Counted from the stretch's first letter, positions 1 to 7,060 are shown. The stretch is DNA of 12,231 nucleotides from an uncultured Lachnospiraceae bacterium (GCA_910585855.1 CAJUGZ010000119.1:1-12231); one strand, 5' to 3'. Made by a program: numbers and translations. Notes: generated from the letters alone by a model not told the origin.

Positions 1-1313
1 TTACAGCAAGTCATAATCCACCGGAATATAATGGTTATAAGGTATATTGGGAAGACGGCGCACAGATTACACCTCCTCATGACAGTGGCATTATGGCAGA
101 AGTAAAGGCAGTAACCGACTATAATACAGTAAAGACTATGGATAAAGAAGCGGCAAAGGCAGCAGGGCTTTATGAAGTAATTGGTGCAGCGATAGATGAC
201 GCTTATATTGCGGAGTTAAAGAAGCAGGTTCGCCATTTAGATTGTATTGAAAAAGTACAAAAAGAAATTAAGATTGTTTATACTCCGCTTCATGGTACGG
301 GAAATCTTCCGGCAAGACGGATTTTAAAGGAATTAGGTTTTGAAAATGTCTATGTTGTACCAGAACAGGAACTGCCGGACGGAGAATTTCCTACCGTTAG
401 TTATCCGAACCCGGAAGCAGCAGAAGCATTTGAACTGGCATTAAAGTTAGCAAAGGAAAAGGATGCTGATTTGGTACTTGCAACCGATCCAGATGCCGAT
501 CGTCTGGGTGTCTATGTAAAAGATACAAAGAGCGGCGAATATATTACATTAACTGGAAATATGTCAGGCTGTCTGCTTGCTGACTATGAAATCAGTCAAA
601 TAAAAGAACTTCAGGGACTGCCGGAGAACGGAGCTTTAATTAAGACGATTGTTACTACTAATATGGCAGATGCGATTGCAAGATATTATGGCGTGAAATT
701 AATTGAAGTGTTAACAGGATTTAAGTTTATCGGACAGCAGATTTTAGGTTTTGAAAACAGCGGCAAAGGAACATATTTATTTGGGTTTGAAGAAAGTTAT
801 GGCTGCTTAATCGGAACACATGCCAGAGATAAAGATGCGATTGTTGCTACAATGGCACTTTGTGAAGCGGCTGCTTATTATAAGACAAAGAATATGACTT
901 TGTGGGATGCGATGATTGCTATGTATGATCGCTATGGTTACTATAAGGATGATGTCAAATCTATTACATTAAAGGGAATCGAAGGGCTTCAAAAGATTCA
1001 GGATATTATGAATACTCTGCGTGAAAATACCCCTGCAGAAGTTGGCGGATATAAGGTATTGTCGGCAAGAGATTATAAAAAAGATGTAATCCGTAATATG
1101 GAAACCGGTGAAACGACAGTTACAGGTCTGCCGAATTCAAATGTATTGTATTATGATTTGGAAGACGATGCATGGCTGTGTGTCAGACCGTCCGGAACAG
1201 AGCCAAAGGTGAAGTTCTACTATGGAATTAAAGGAACTTCATTAGAAAATGCGAATGAAAAGTCAGCAGCACTTGGAAAAGAAGTTTTAGATATGATTAA
1301 TAAGATGCTGTAA
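1..1313 (+). CDS. pgcA: Alpha-phosphoglucomutase (phospho-sugar mutase), 5' truncated by window edge
   Basis: The enzyme interconverts glucose-1-phosphate and glucose-6-phosphate in the cytoplasm, feeding glycogen, cell-wall and nucleotide-sugar synthesis. The reading frame is open from base 3, so 436 residues are visible and roughly the first 130-140 of a usual 560-580 residue clostridial protein are missing. The first visible residues are TASHNP, the loop with the catalytic phosphoserine. ATDPDADRLG near visible residue 160 is the metal-binding loop, GFEESYG near 260 the sugar-binding loop, and RPSGTEPK near 400 the phosphate-binding loop of the last domain. All four signatures of the alpha-D-phosphohexomutase superfamily are intact. 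An internal ATG at 93 is not the real start, because the catalytic serine lies upstream of it. Substrate preference (glucose over mannose) is assigned from overall resemblance to Firmicutes PgcA, not from a single residue. A strong terminator follows directly. Confidence 0.95.
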   Translation, partial: TASHNPPEYNGYKVYWEDGAQITPPHDSGIMAEVKAVTDYNTVKTMDKEAAKAAGLYEVIGAAIDDAYIAELKKQVRHLDCIEKVQKEIKIVYTPLHGTGNLPARRILKELGFENVYVVPEQELPDGEFPTVSYPNPEAAEAFELALKLAKEKDADLVLATDPDADRLGVYVKDTKSGEYITLTGNMSGCLLADYEISQIKELQGLPENGALIKTIVTTNMADAIARYYGVKLIEVLTGFKFIGQQILGFENSGKGTYLFGFEESYGCLIGTHARDKDAIVATMALCEAAAYYKTKNMTLWDAMIAMYDRYGYYKDDVKSITLKGIEGLQKIQDIMNTLRENTPAEVGGYKVLSARDYKKDVIRNMETGETTVTGLPNSNVLYYDLEDDAWLCVRPSGTEPKVKFYYGIKGTSLENANEKSAALGKEVLDMINKML

Positions 1314-1332
1314 AAAGATGACGCAAAAAGAC

Positions 1333-1373
1333 GGCTTCTGGTTTCTATAAAAGGAAACCGGAAGCCATTTTTA
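1333..1373 (+). terminator. Rho-independent terminator of the phosphoglucomutase gene
   Basis: A 13-pair stem (1333-1345 with 1354-1366, one G:U pair) with an 8-base loop is followed by ATTTTTAT. It begins 20 bases after the stop codon. Confidence 0.9.
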
Positions 1374-1375
1374 TA

Positions 1376-1456
1376 CACACGGGCATCCAGAGGAAATATG
1401 TCAGCAGAGGCTGACGGATGTTCGGCGTGCGAGGGGAAAGGTTTTTCCCTTACTCG
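1376..1456 (+). repeat. Structured intergenic element with nested hairpins
   Basis: This fills most of the 158-base gap before the PH-domain gene. CATCC 1384-1388 pairs with GGATG 1416-1420 and encloses a perfect GTCAGC/GCTGAC hairpin (1400-1415, loop AGAG). A second hairpin follows: GGGAAA 1434-1439 with TTTCCC 1444-1449, loop GGTT, extended by CGAG 1430-1433 with CTCG 1453-1456. No U-run follows, so it is not a simple terminator. It ends just before the ribosome binding site at 1460-1465, so it may be a leader structure of the downstream gene. Related motifs occur near 9999-10072 and 12157-12188. I see no clear sigma-A promoter in this gap. Function unknown. Confidence 0.55.
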
Positions 1457-1471
1457 ATTAAGGAGATTTAA

Positions 1472-1861
1472 ATGGAACAGATAGAATTAGAATATATATG
1501 GAAGGATAGAAAGCGTACTTTATTTGGGCTTCCGCTTTCTTTTACCGTTTATCGTCTGACAAAAGACAGATTTTTTACACAGAGCGGGATATTGAATTTA
1601 AAGGAAGAAGAGGTGCGGCTTTATCGGATTATGGATATTACTTTAAAGCGAAGTTTGGGACAGCGTATTTTTAATTTGGGTACAATCCATTGCTGTTCTT
1701 CTGATAAAACATCACCGGAATTTGATATTCAGTCTATTAAAAATCCGGTACAGGTAAAAGAGATGCTGTCACATATGGTAGAGGAAGAAAGAGAGAAAAA
1801 GAAGATATCTGGACGAGAAGTAATGGGAGCTTTTGCTGGAGAAGATGAGGAGGATAATTAA
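1472..1861 (+). CDS. Small bacterial PH-domain (bPH2/DUF304-type) protein
   Basis: A 129-residue soluble protein with no signal peptide or membrane segment. Residues about 22-103 fit the bacterial pleckstrin-homology fold (bPH2, DUF304): YRLTKDRFFTQSGILNL, then VRLYRIMDITLKRSLGQRIFNLGTI, then a beta strand before SIKNPVQVKEML in the closing helix. Such domains are often found in membrane-associated YdbS/YdbT proteins, but here the domain stands alone and is followed by an acidic-basic tail (EEEREKKK...GEDEEDN). The start is supported by AAGGAG 1460-1465 at good spacing. The sensor gene begins 50 bases downstream with no convincing terminator between them, so the two are probably co-transcribed. 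The biochemical role is unknown; a protein- or lipid-binding adaptor is a guess. Confidence 0.82.
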   Translation: MEQIELEYIWKDRKRTLFGLPLSFTVYRLTKDRFFTQSGILNLKEEEVRLYRIMDITLKRSLGQRIFNLGTIHCCSSDKTSPEFDIQSIKNPVQVKEMLSHMVEEEREKKKISGREVMGAFAGEDEEDN

Positions 1862-1911
1862 AACAAATTTTTTGTTGAGAACAATAGATAAAAAATAGGG
1901 AGATTTTGGTT

Positions 1912-3885
1912 ATGAAAGAGGGAAGAGAGTCATTGGTATTTACAAATGAGAAGTGTATTGGGTGCAATAAATGTATTAGTACCTGCAGTTGTATGGGAGC
2001 TTGTATTTCTCATGAAATTGACGGACAAAATCGGATTGATGTGGATGGAGATCGCTGTGTGGCTTGCGGTGCTTGTTTTGATGTATGTGAACATGGAGCG
2101 AGAGAATATGGCGATGATACCAAATTATTTTTTGAAGCTCTTGCAAGAGGAGAGAAGATATCGTTATTAGTAGCACCAGCTTTTAAAGCAAATTATCCAA
2201 AAGAATATGAATCGGTGCTGGGTGGATTGAAAAAATTAGGCGTGAATCGAATTATCAGTGTATCATTTGGAGCAGATATTACTACATGGGGTTATCTTAA
2301 CTATATTCAAAAAAATCAGTTTTATGGTGGTATTTCGCAGCCCTGTCCTGCGGTAGTCGGTTATATTGAACGCTATGCACCGGAACTTCTGCCGAAATTA
2401 TTTCCGGTTCAGAGTCCGATGATGTGTGCAGCAATTTATGCCAGAAAAGAAATGGGAATTCAGGATAAGTTTGCATTTATCAGTCCTTGCATTGCAAAAA
2501 AAATGGAAATGGAAGAGCCACAGAATCAGGGAATGATTCAGTATAATGTAACTTTTGAACATTTGATGAAGTATGTAAGGGAACATCATATCTCTGGCAG
2601 TCTTTGTTCCGATGAAGCAGAGTATGGATTGGGATCGATTTATCCTACACCCGGTGGGTTAAAAGAAAATGTTTATTGGTTTTTAGGAGAAAGTGTTTTT
2701 ATTCGTCAGATTGAAGGAGAAAAGCATCTTTATGAATATCTTGAAGAGAATAAGGAAAAGATTGCAAAGGGAAGAACGCCGTATTTATTTATTGATGCGT
2801 TAAATTGTGCGGATGGCTGTCTTTGCGGGACAGCGACCGATCCGGAATTGGCAAAGACAGATAATGCATTATACCAGCTTTTAAAGATTAGGGAAGCTTC
2901 AAAAAAGAATAATCTGCGGAGTGCATGGTCAAAGAGAATGACGCCAAAGCAGCGGCTGCGGAGTTTAAATCGGCAGTTTTCTAAATTAAATCTAAAGGAT
3001 TATTTAAGAACCTATCAGGATTTGTCTAAAAAGTGCAGTTATAAGATTCCTTCTGAATGGGAATTAAAAGAAATTTTTGATAGTATGAAGAAGAAAACAC
3101 AAGAAGAACAGCATATTAATTGTTCTTGCTGTGGGTATGATACTTGTGTGGAGATGGCTACAGCAATTTATAATGGTTTTAATAAAAAAGAGAACTGTAT
3201 TTATTATATGAAGCGAGAGGTAGAGATTGAGCGGGAACATGCGCTTGCGCTTGCAAAAGAGATTGAATTAGAGAAGAATGAAGAGAAGAAGCGTCAGGAA
3301 GAAATTATTCAGACAGTAAATGAGATTAATCAACAGTTTGTAACATTGCACCAGGCAGTGGATGATATGGCTACCGGAAATGGAAGCAATGCACAGGAAA
3401 GTTCTGAAATATCAGCAGATATGCATCAAATCTCAAGATTTTGTGATGGATTAAATGATGCAATGAAAGAGATTCATGAATTACTTTCGGAACTTTCTCA
3501 AAATAATGCAGCTGTGGTTTCGATTGCTTCTCAGACTAATTTATTGGCATTAAATGCCAGTATTGAAGCGGCACGGGCTGGTGAGGCAGGACGTGGGTTT
3601 GCTGTTGTAGCAAATGAAATCAATCATTTGGCTTCTAATTCTCGGGATACAGCAACTCGAAGCAATAAAAGTCAGGAACGAATTTTTGATTCGATTGGGG
3701 AGATTTTAAAAGATATCATGCAGTTAATGGAAACGATTGGAGGAATTAATACTCGAATTGAAAATTTGGCAGCAGCTACCGAACAGATTGCTGCTTCAGC
3801 AGATCTTATTTTAGCTACTGCCGGGATGGTCAAAGAACGATTGGCAAAATTGGTGGATGAACATGAAATGGTTAGAAATGAATAA
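1912..3885 (+). CDS. Soluble sensory [FeFe]-hydrogenase fused to methyl-accepting chemotaxis signalling domain
   Basis: A 657-residue cytoplasmic protein with no membrane segments. Domains in order: two [4Fe-4S] ferredoxin motifs (C15, C18, C21, C25 and C49, C52, C55, C59); an [FeFe]-hydrogenase H-cluster domain, about 75-310, keeping the four cluster cysteines C145 (QPCP), C193 (SPCxAK), C299 and C303 (NCxxGCxxG); a further Fe-S motif (CxCCGYxxC, C404-C412, plus C429); and a long coiled coil with the MCP tip EAARAGEAGRGF near 553. The usual proton-relay cysteine next to C145 is proline, as expected for a sensor rather than a fast catalyst. The architecture matches hydrogenases classed as sensory group C with chemotactic output. 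The likely role is to sense H2 or redox state and pass it to CheA/CheW. ATG 1912 is chosen over TTG 1906 because AGGGAG 1897-1902 is 9 bases from the ATG and only 3 from the TTG. A terminator follows. Confidence 0.92.
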   Translation: MKEGRESLVFTNEKCIGCNKCISTCSCMGACISHEIDGQNRIDVDGDRCVACGACFDVCEHGAREYGDDTKLFFEALARGEKISLLVAPAFKANYPKEYESVLGGLKKLGVNRIISVSFGADITTWGYLNYIQKNQFYGGISQPCPAVVGYIERYAPELLPKLFPVQSPMMCAAIYARKEMGIQDKFAFISPCIAKKMEMEEPQNQGMIQYNVTFEHLMKYVREHHISGSLCSDEAEYGLGSIYPTPGGLKENVYWFLGESVFIRQIEGEKHLYEYLEENKEKIAKGRTPYLFIDALNCADGCLCGTATDPELAKTDNALYQLLKIREASKKNNLRSAWSKRMTPKQRLRSLNRQFSKLNLKDYLRTYQDLSKKCSYKIPSEWELKEIFDSMKKKTQEEQHINCSCCGYDTCVEMATAIYNGFNKKENCIYYMKREVEIEREHALALAKEIELEKNEEKKRQEEIIQTVNEINQQFVTLHQAVDDMATGNGSNAQESSEISADMHQISRFCDGLNDAMKEIHELLSELSQNNAAVVSIASQTNLLALNASIEAARAGEAGRGFAVVANEINHLASNSRDTATRSNKSQERIFDSIGEILKDIMQLMETIGGINTRIENLAAATEQIAASADLILATAGMVKERLAKLVDEHEMVRNE

Positions 3886-3913
3886 GAGGACATAATGGAT
3901 AGAGAATGGAAAA

Positions 3914-3970
3914 GATTCGCTTGAGATAGACTTTAGAGAAGTTTAAGTTTGTCTTGGGCGGATTTTTTAA
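3914..3970 (+). terminator. Terminator after the sensory hydrogenase gene
   Basis: Bases 3915-3928 and 3950-3963 pair over 14 positions if G:U pairs are allowed. They enclose a 21-base loop with its own small ACTT/AAGT stem, and a T-run starts at 3964. The many wobble pairs make it a one-strand terminator. Confidence 0.75.
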
Positions 3971-4094
3971 ATTTGGTTGTGTACATTTATTAAGAAATAA
4001 ATCAAAAAATAAGTTTATTCGATAATTTAGTAAAAAAAGAAAAATAATTTCAATTTATAGAATAAAAAAAATAAAAAAAGTGTGTCGATAGTAC

Positions 4095-4121
4095 TAAATT
4101 TTCAAAATAAAATTCCGATAT
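4095..4121 (+). promoter_or_regulatory. SigD (sigma-28) type promoter
   Basis: TAAA at 4095-4098 and CCGATAT at 4115-4121 are separated by 16 bases, equal to the SigD consensus TAAA-N15-GCCGATAT with only the first G replaced. It sits 57 bases upstream of the small gene's ATG, with no other gene between, in an otherwise featureless AT-rich stretch (3971-4177). Confidence 0.75.
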
Positions 4122-4177
4122 ATAGGGTAACAAAAGGAAATAGTTGGGAAATAGAAAGAGCAAAAGGAGGGAATAAT

Positions 4178-4438
4178 ATGTTGAACCGGATTTCAAGTAT
4201 ACGCTCGATTGAACGAGTAAATCGAATTAATCGAACAAATAAACAGATGTCGCAGCAGGGATCTTTTTATCGGGCAAGGGAAGAACAGGAAGTTCAATTT
4301 TCGGAAGCGATGAAAGAGGCTTGTAAACATAATGGAGATTCTCTTTCAAGGTCAATGGAGAATAAGATAAATTTTTATGGAAGTGATGCACAGGCAGTTT
4401 ATTATACAATGGCAATGAGCAGAAGTTTTAAAGCGTGA
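4178..4438 (+). CDS. Small hypothetical protein behind a SigD-type promoter
   Basis: An 86-residue soluble protein that I do not recognise. The start is fixed by a strong AAGGAGG at 4164-4170, seven bases before the ATG; the frame is open further upstream but without another good site. The N-terminus is basic and repetitive (RISSIRSIERVNRINRTNKQ), the middle is polar, and the end reads AQAVYYTMAMSRSFKA. No signal peptide, membrane helix or cysteine pair stands out. A SigD-like promoter precedes it and a terminator follows at 4528, so it appears to be a single-gene unit of the motility or late-flagellar regulon. It could be a small flagellar or chemotaxis accessory protein. That comes only from the promoter and from the chemoreceptor-like gene upstream, not from its own sequence. 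Confidence 0.75.
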   Translation: MLNRISSIRSIERVNRINRTNKQMSQQGSFYRAREEQEVQFSEAMKEACKHNGDSLSRSMENKINFYGSDAQAVYYTMAMSRSFKA

Positions 4439-4527
4439 ACGTTAGTATAAAAATAGGAAATGAAGTGTAAAGTGTTAGATTTTTTGTATAACAGATTGGA
4501 GAAAAGCTGATATGGGAGAACAGTAGA

Positions 4528-4569
4528 CCAGCCGGATAAGGGAAGAGTTATCTGGCTGGATTTATTTTG
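4528..4569 (+). terminator. Terminator after the small SigD-promoter gene
   Basis: CCAGCCGGATAA (4528-4539) pairs with TTATCTGGCTGG (4548-4559) over 12 positions with one G:U pair. The loop is 8 bases and the tail is ATTTATTTT. It lies 90 bases after the stop codon; nothing else is evident between 4439 and 4527. Confidence 0.88.
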
Positions 4570-4580
4570 GCTGGGGGACG

Positions 4581-4732
4581 CAGAAAGCGGAAGGAAGGTC
4601 TATTCCGAGCCCGCTTTCGCTTAGCATTTCTTATTTTCATAGCGGACACATAAGACGTTAAAATACAGCAACACAACGTCTAAGTGCCGACGGGAAATGA
4701 TGACCCTGCATAGACTTTCCTTCCGCTTTCTG
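4581..4732 (+). repeat. Palindromic repeat family, copy A (complete)
   Basis: A 152-bp element bounded by 23-bp inverted repeats (4581-4603 and 4710-4732) with one mismatch. The interior carries CCGCT and AGCGG able to pair, a GACGTT/AACGTC hairpin, TAAGTGCCGACGGGAAATGA, and a GGG...CCC mini-hairpin. Copies at 5589-5653, 5781-5915 and 9650-9806 share this interior. It occupies most of the 341-base gap between the converging small gene and trhA, and may also end transcripts there. No open frame of its own. I do not recognise the family; it is MITE-like in form. Confidence 0.85.
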
Positions 4733-4779
4733 TTGTTTCTCTTGGTCGGAAAATGGCATTGTTTGGAACTGGTCAGAGT

Positions 4780-5445
4780 TTAGGGGATTGGCATAGATGC
4801 AACATAGTGATACATCATAATAAAGTGACAGGCACTTCCCCCCATTACAAACAGATGAAAAATTTCGTGTGAACCGAAGTTTTTGTGTTTGGAGTTAAAA
4901 AGGGGCAGTTTTAAGGCATAGATAATTCCTCCTATTGTATAGATGATTCCTCCGATTAATAATAGAGCAAAGGCTTTGGGAGGAAGTGCATTGATGATTT
5001 GGGTAAATGCTAAGACGCATACCCAGCCCATAGAGATATATAAGGCACTGGAAAACCACTTTGGACAGGTAATCCAAAAACATTTTAGGACAATGCCAAG
5101 CAATGCAATTCCCCATACAAGGAGGCATAGATGAAGCCCGATTTTTCCTCTTAAGACAATCAGACAGATCGGGGTATAGCTTCCGGCAATCAATATAAAT
5201 ATCATAAGATGATCCAGTTTTTTTAGGAAGCGGTTGACTGATTCGGAAATATCTAATGTATGATATAAGGTACTTGCAGCATAGAGTAAAATCATGCTGA
5301 CGATAAAAATAGAAAGTGATATAAAATGGATGTTATCAGGTTCTTTTCCTGCTTTAATTAAAAGAGGAGTAGCTGCAAATATTGCTATTATCATACCTAT
5401 AAAATGAGTAATGGCACTCCCCGGGTCTTTGATTTTTTTGTTCAT
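4780..5445 (-). CDS. trhA: TrhA/hemolysin III family membrane protein (PAQR-related)
   Basis: A 221-residue integral membrane protein with about seven hydrophobic segments and no cleavable signal. It carries the conserved pattern of the HlyIII/PAQR superfamily: S58xxxH62 (STLYHTL), D78 in KLDHLMIFILIAGSYTP, and H193xxxH197 near the C-terminus (GSHEIFHLFVMGG). The three histidines and the aspartate form the predicted metal site. The length is typical. Bacterial members were named for haemolytic activity in Bacillus cereus, but are better linked to membrane energy homeostasis; substrate or reaction here is unknown. The start has AAGGAG (5453-5458 on the other strand) at good spacing. The gene stands alone on the minus strand with its own promoter at 5481-5509 and runs toward repeat copy A. 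HlyIII family membership is secure; a toxin role is not implied. Confidence 0.93.
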   Translation of the reverse strand: MNKKIKDPGSAITHFIGMIIAIFAATPLLIKAGKEPDNIHFISLSIFIVSMILLYAASTLYHTLDISESVNRFLKKLDHLMIFILIAGSYTPICLIVLRGKIGLHLCLLVWGIALLGIVLKCFWITCPKWFSSALYISMGWVCVLAFTQIINALPPKAFALLLIGGIIYTIGGIIYALKLPLFNSKHKNFGSHEIFHLFVMGGSACHFIMMYHYVASMPIP

Positions 5446-5480
5446 ACGATCACTCCTTACTGTTTTTAAATATTTATGTG

Positions 5481-5509
5481 ATTATAAGTAGTTTTTAAAA
5501 CTACGTTAA
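5481..5509 (-). promoter_or_regulatory. Promoter of trhA with a perfect palindrome in its spacer
   Basis: Read on the minus strand, TTAACG (5504-5509) and a perfect TATAAT (5481-5486) are 17 bases apart. The spacer is almost entirely a perfect 17-base inverted repeat, 5488-5504 (GTAGTTTT/AAAACTAC on either side of one base). That is a plausible operator for a repressor. No regulator gene is adjacent. Confidence 0.65.
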
Positions 5510-5588
5510 GTATATGGCTATATTACAACAGATATTCCTAAAAATCAATAGATAGATCAAAAATTTTTTATGAAAAGTGAAATTAGTA

Positions 5589-5653
5589 AGCGGACACTAA
5601 GACGCTAAAATATAGCGTTTAAGTGCCGACGGGAAATGATGACCCTGCATAGA
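5589..5653 (+). repeat. Palindromic repeat family, copy B (right half only)
   Basis: This matches the interior and right part of copy A from AGCGGACAC to CCCTGCATAGA, then the homology stops. The left inverted repeat is absent, as is the part of the right one beyond ATAGA. The hairpin arms are GACGCT and AGCGTT. It lies in the 588-base divergent gap between trhA and ttcA, which also holds copy C and no credible gene. Confidence 0.75.
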
Positions 5654-5780
5654 ACATCATTTGGTTTTCGGCTGTGTATTCCAGATTTATGTTGTAGTTT
5701 AGGAGATACTGGAAAATAAAACGTAAATATGCTAAGATATGAAATGTTGGGATGCAGAATAGTGGTAGAGATACACAGAC

Positions 5781-5915
5781 AAAATTTGAAGGAAGGTCTG
5801 CGCAGGGTCATTATTTCCCGTCGGCACTTAGGCACGGTACTTTCGTGCCTTATGTGTCCGCTACGAGGAAATGCTAAGCGAGAGCGGGCTCGAAGTAGAC
5901 CTTCCTTCAAATTTT
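5781..5915 (-). repeat. Palindromic repeat family, copy C (complete, inverted)
   Basis: A 135-bp element with perfect 19-bp inverted repeats (5781-5799 and 5897-5915). Its interior is the reverse complement of copies A and D. The internal hairpin arms are GGCACG/CGTGCC, differing from A, B and D but fully paired. Bases just after its right end (GGCGTCC, then GAGAAA, then CTTTTGTTA) resemble those after copy D. Copies B and C together form a larger inverted pair. Confidence 0.85.
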
Positions 5916-6033
5916 GGCGTCCCTTCCGAGAAAACCAAAACTTTTGTTACAGGAAATTAGATCTATGGGTTAAGGATCAGATTGGGAAGCTTATTAATTT
6001 AAGAAAAAACAGGATGTGAGAGTGAGGGTATTT

Positions 6034-6879
6034 ATGGAAGGACGATGCAGAGAGATTGAACGAAGCATTATTAAAACATATCGAAAATCAATTTGGAGAA
6101 AATTTGTAAAAGGAATACAGGAATATGATCTTTTACAGGAGCATGATAAAGTTGCGGTTTGTATTTCTGGCGGGAAAGATTCTATGCTGATGGCAAAGCT
6201 GTTTCAGGAACTGCAGCGGCATGGAAAGTTTGCATTTGAATTGGTTTTTTTAGTAATGGATCCGGGTTATCATCCTAGGAATCGAAAACAGATAGAGGAT
6301 AATGCCAGATTGTTAGAGATTCCGATTCATATTTTTGAAACGGAGATTTTTGATTCAGTGGTTCATATTGAAGATAATCCTTGTTATCTGTGTGCCCGTA
6401 TGAGGCGGGGGTATTTGTATAAAAATGCACAGGAGTTAGGATGTAATAAGATTGCATTAGGGCATCATTTTGATGATGTAATTGAAACAATTTTGATGGG
6501 TATGACTTATGGCGGGCAGATGCAGACAATGATGCCAAAACTGCACAGTACAAATTTTAAGGGAATGGAATTGATTCGTCCGATGTATTTGGTACGAGAG
6601 GAAGATATTATAAAGTGGGCAAATGCGAATCAACTGCATTTTATTCAGTGTGCCTGCCGTTTTACAGAGGCTTGTGCCTATGAGGATAAAGAAGGACTTT
6701 CCAAACGAAAGGAAACAAAGGAATTGATTCGGCAGCTTCACCAGATCAATCCAAATGTAGAGATGAATATTTTTCGAAGTGTAGAAAATGTAAATTTAAA
6801 TACTTTAATTGCTTATAAGCAGGATGGAATAGTACACCATTTTTTGGATAATTATAACAGGATAGAGGAAAATAGTTGA
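6034..6879 (+). CDS. ttcA: TtcA-like tRNA 2-thiolation ATPase (PP-loop, Fe-S)
   Basis: A 281-residue cytoplasmic protein of the TtcA/TtuA branch of N-type ATP pyrophosphatases, which adenylate a tRNA base and replace its oxygen with sulfur; in TtcA the product is 2-thiocytidine at position 32. SGGKDS (residues 45-50) is the PP-loop. C117 and C120 in CYLCARMRRG, with C206 or C208 in QCACR, match the three cysteines that hold the [4Fe-4S] cluster. GHHFDDVIET is the second conserved block. ATG 6034 is preferred because GAGGG at 6024-6028 lies five bases upstream; an in-frame GTG at 6016 has only a weak site. The protein is slightly shorter than E. coli TtcA. The exact base modified cannot be read from sequence alone. 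The gap upstream holds repeat copies B and C; the helicase promoter overlaps its stop codon. Confidence 0.88.
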   Translation: MEGRCREIERSIIKTYRKSIWRKFVKGIQEYDLLQEHDKVAVCISGGKDSMLMAKLFQELQRHGKFAFELVFLVMDPGYHPRNRKQIEDNARLLEIPIHIFETEIFDSVVHIEDNPCYLCARMRRGYLYKNAQELGCNKIALGHHFDDVIETILMGMTYGGQMQTMMPKLHSTNFKGMELIRPMYLVREEDIIKWANANQLHFIQCACRFTEACAYEDKEGLSKRKETKELIRQLHQINPNVEMNIFRSVENVNLNTLIAYKQDGIVHHFLDNYNRIEENS

Positions 6880-6905
6880 CTTTTATGCAGTGTTTATGTT
6901 ACACT
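6876..6905 (+). promoter_or_regulatory. Sigma-A promoter for the RNA helicase leader
   Basis: TTGACT (6876-6881) and TACACT (6900-6905) are 18 bases apart, with TG one base before the -10 (extended -10). The -35 overlaps the ttcA stop codon. A start near 6912 would give a leader of about 150 bases. Confidence 0.6.
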
Positions 6906-6964
6906 ACCTTCTGTAGCGTTTTTTGTCCAAATAGTGATTTTTATTTTTATAAAAATAGAACGAT

Positions 6965-6999
6965 ACGCTCTTATCTTTTGATGAAAGAGCGTTTTTTTT
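6965..6999 (+). terminator. Terminator in the RNA helicase leader (ttcA terminator or attenuator)
   Basis: ACGCTCTT (6965-6972) pairs perfectly with AAGAGCGT (6985-6992), followed by seven T. It lies downstream of the promoter at 6876-6905 and upstream of the helicase start, so it would stop both ttcA read-through and transcripts from that promoter. AGCGT at 6915-6919 could pair with ACGCT at 6965-6969 and so compete with the terminator; the hairpin 6937-6956 between them would bring the arms together. Confidence 0.85.
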
Positions 7000-7060
7000 G
7001 TGGTTAAGAAAATAATTAGGAGTAAGTAGGAAACCGATTAGAAAAGGAAGGCGGAAAGAA

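Noticed and set aside
1906..1911. TTG start two codons upstream for the sensory hydrogenase
   Set aside because: It lies only three bases from the ribosome binding site; the ATG at 1912 has normal spacing.
3895..3924. Nine-codon frame beginning ATGGATAGAG after the sensor gene
   Set aside because: No proper ribosome binding site and it overlaps the terminator stem.
4018..4090. Two further SigD-like matches (TCGATAA at 4018-4024, GTCGATAG at 4084-4091) upstream of the main one
   Set aside because: The -10 words each differ from consensus and TAAA occurs by chance everywhere in this AT-rich stretch.
5605..6019. Two overlapping open frames of about 100 residues, one on each strand
   Set aside because: Both run through repeat copies B and C, mirror each other across the inverted repeats, have low-complexity arginine-rich products and lack ribosome binding sites.
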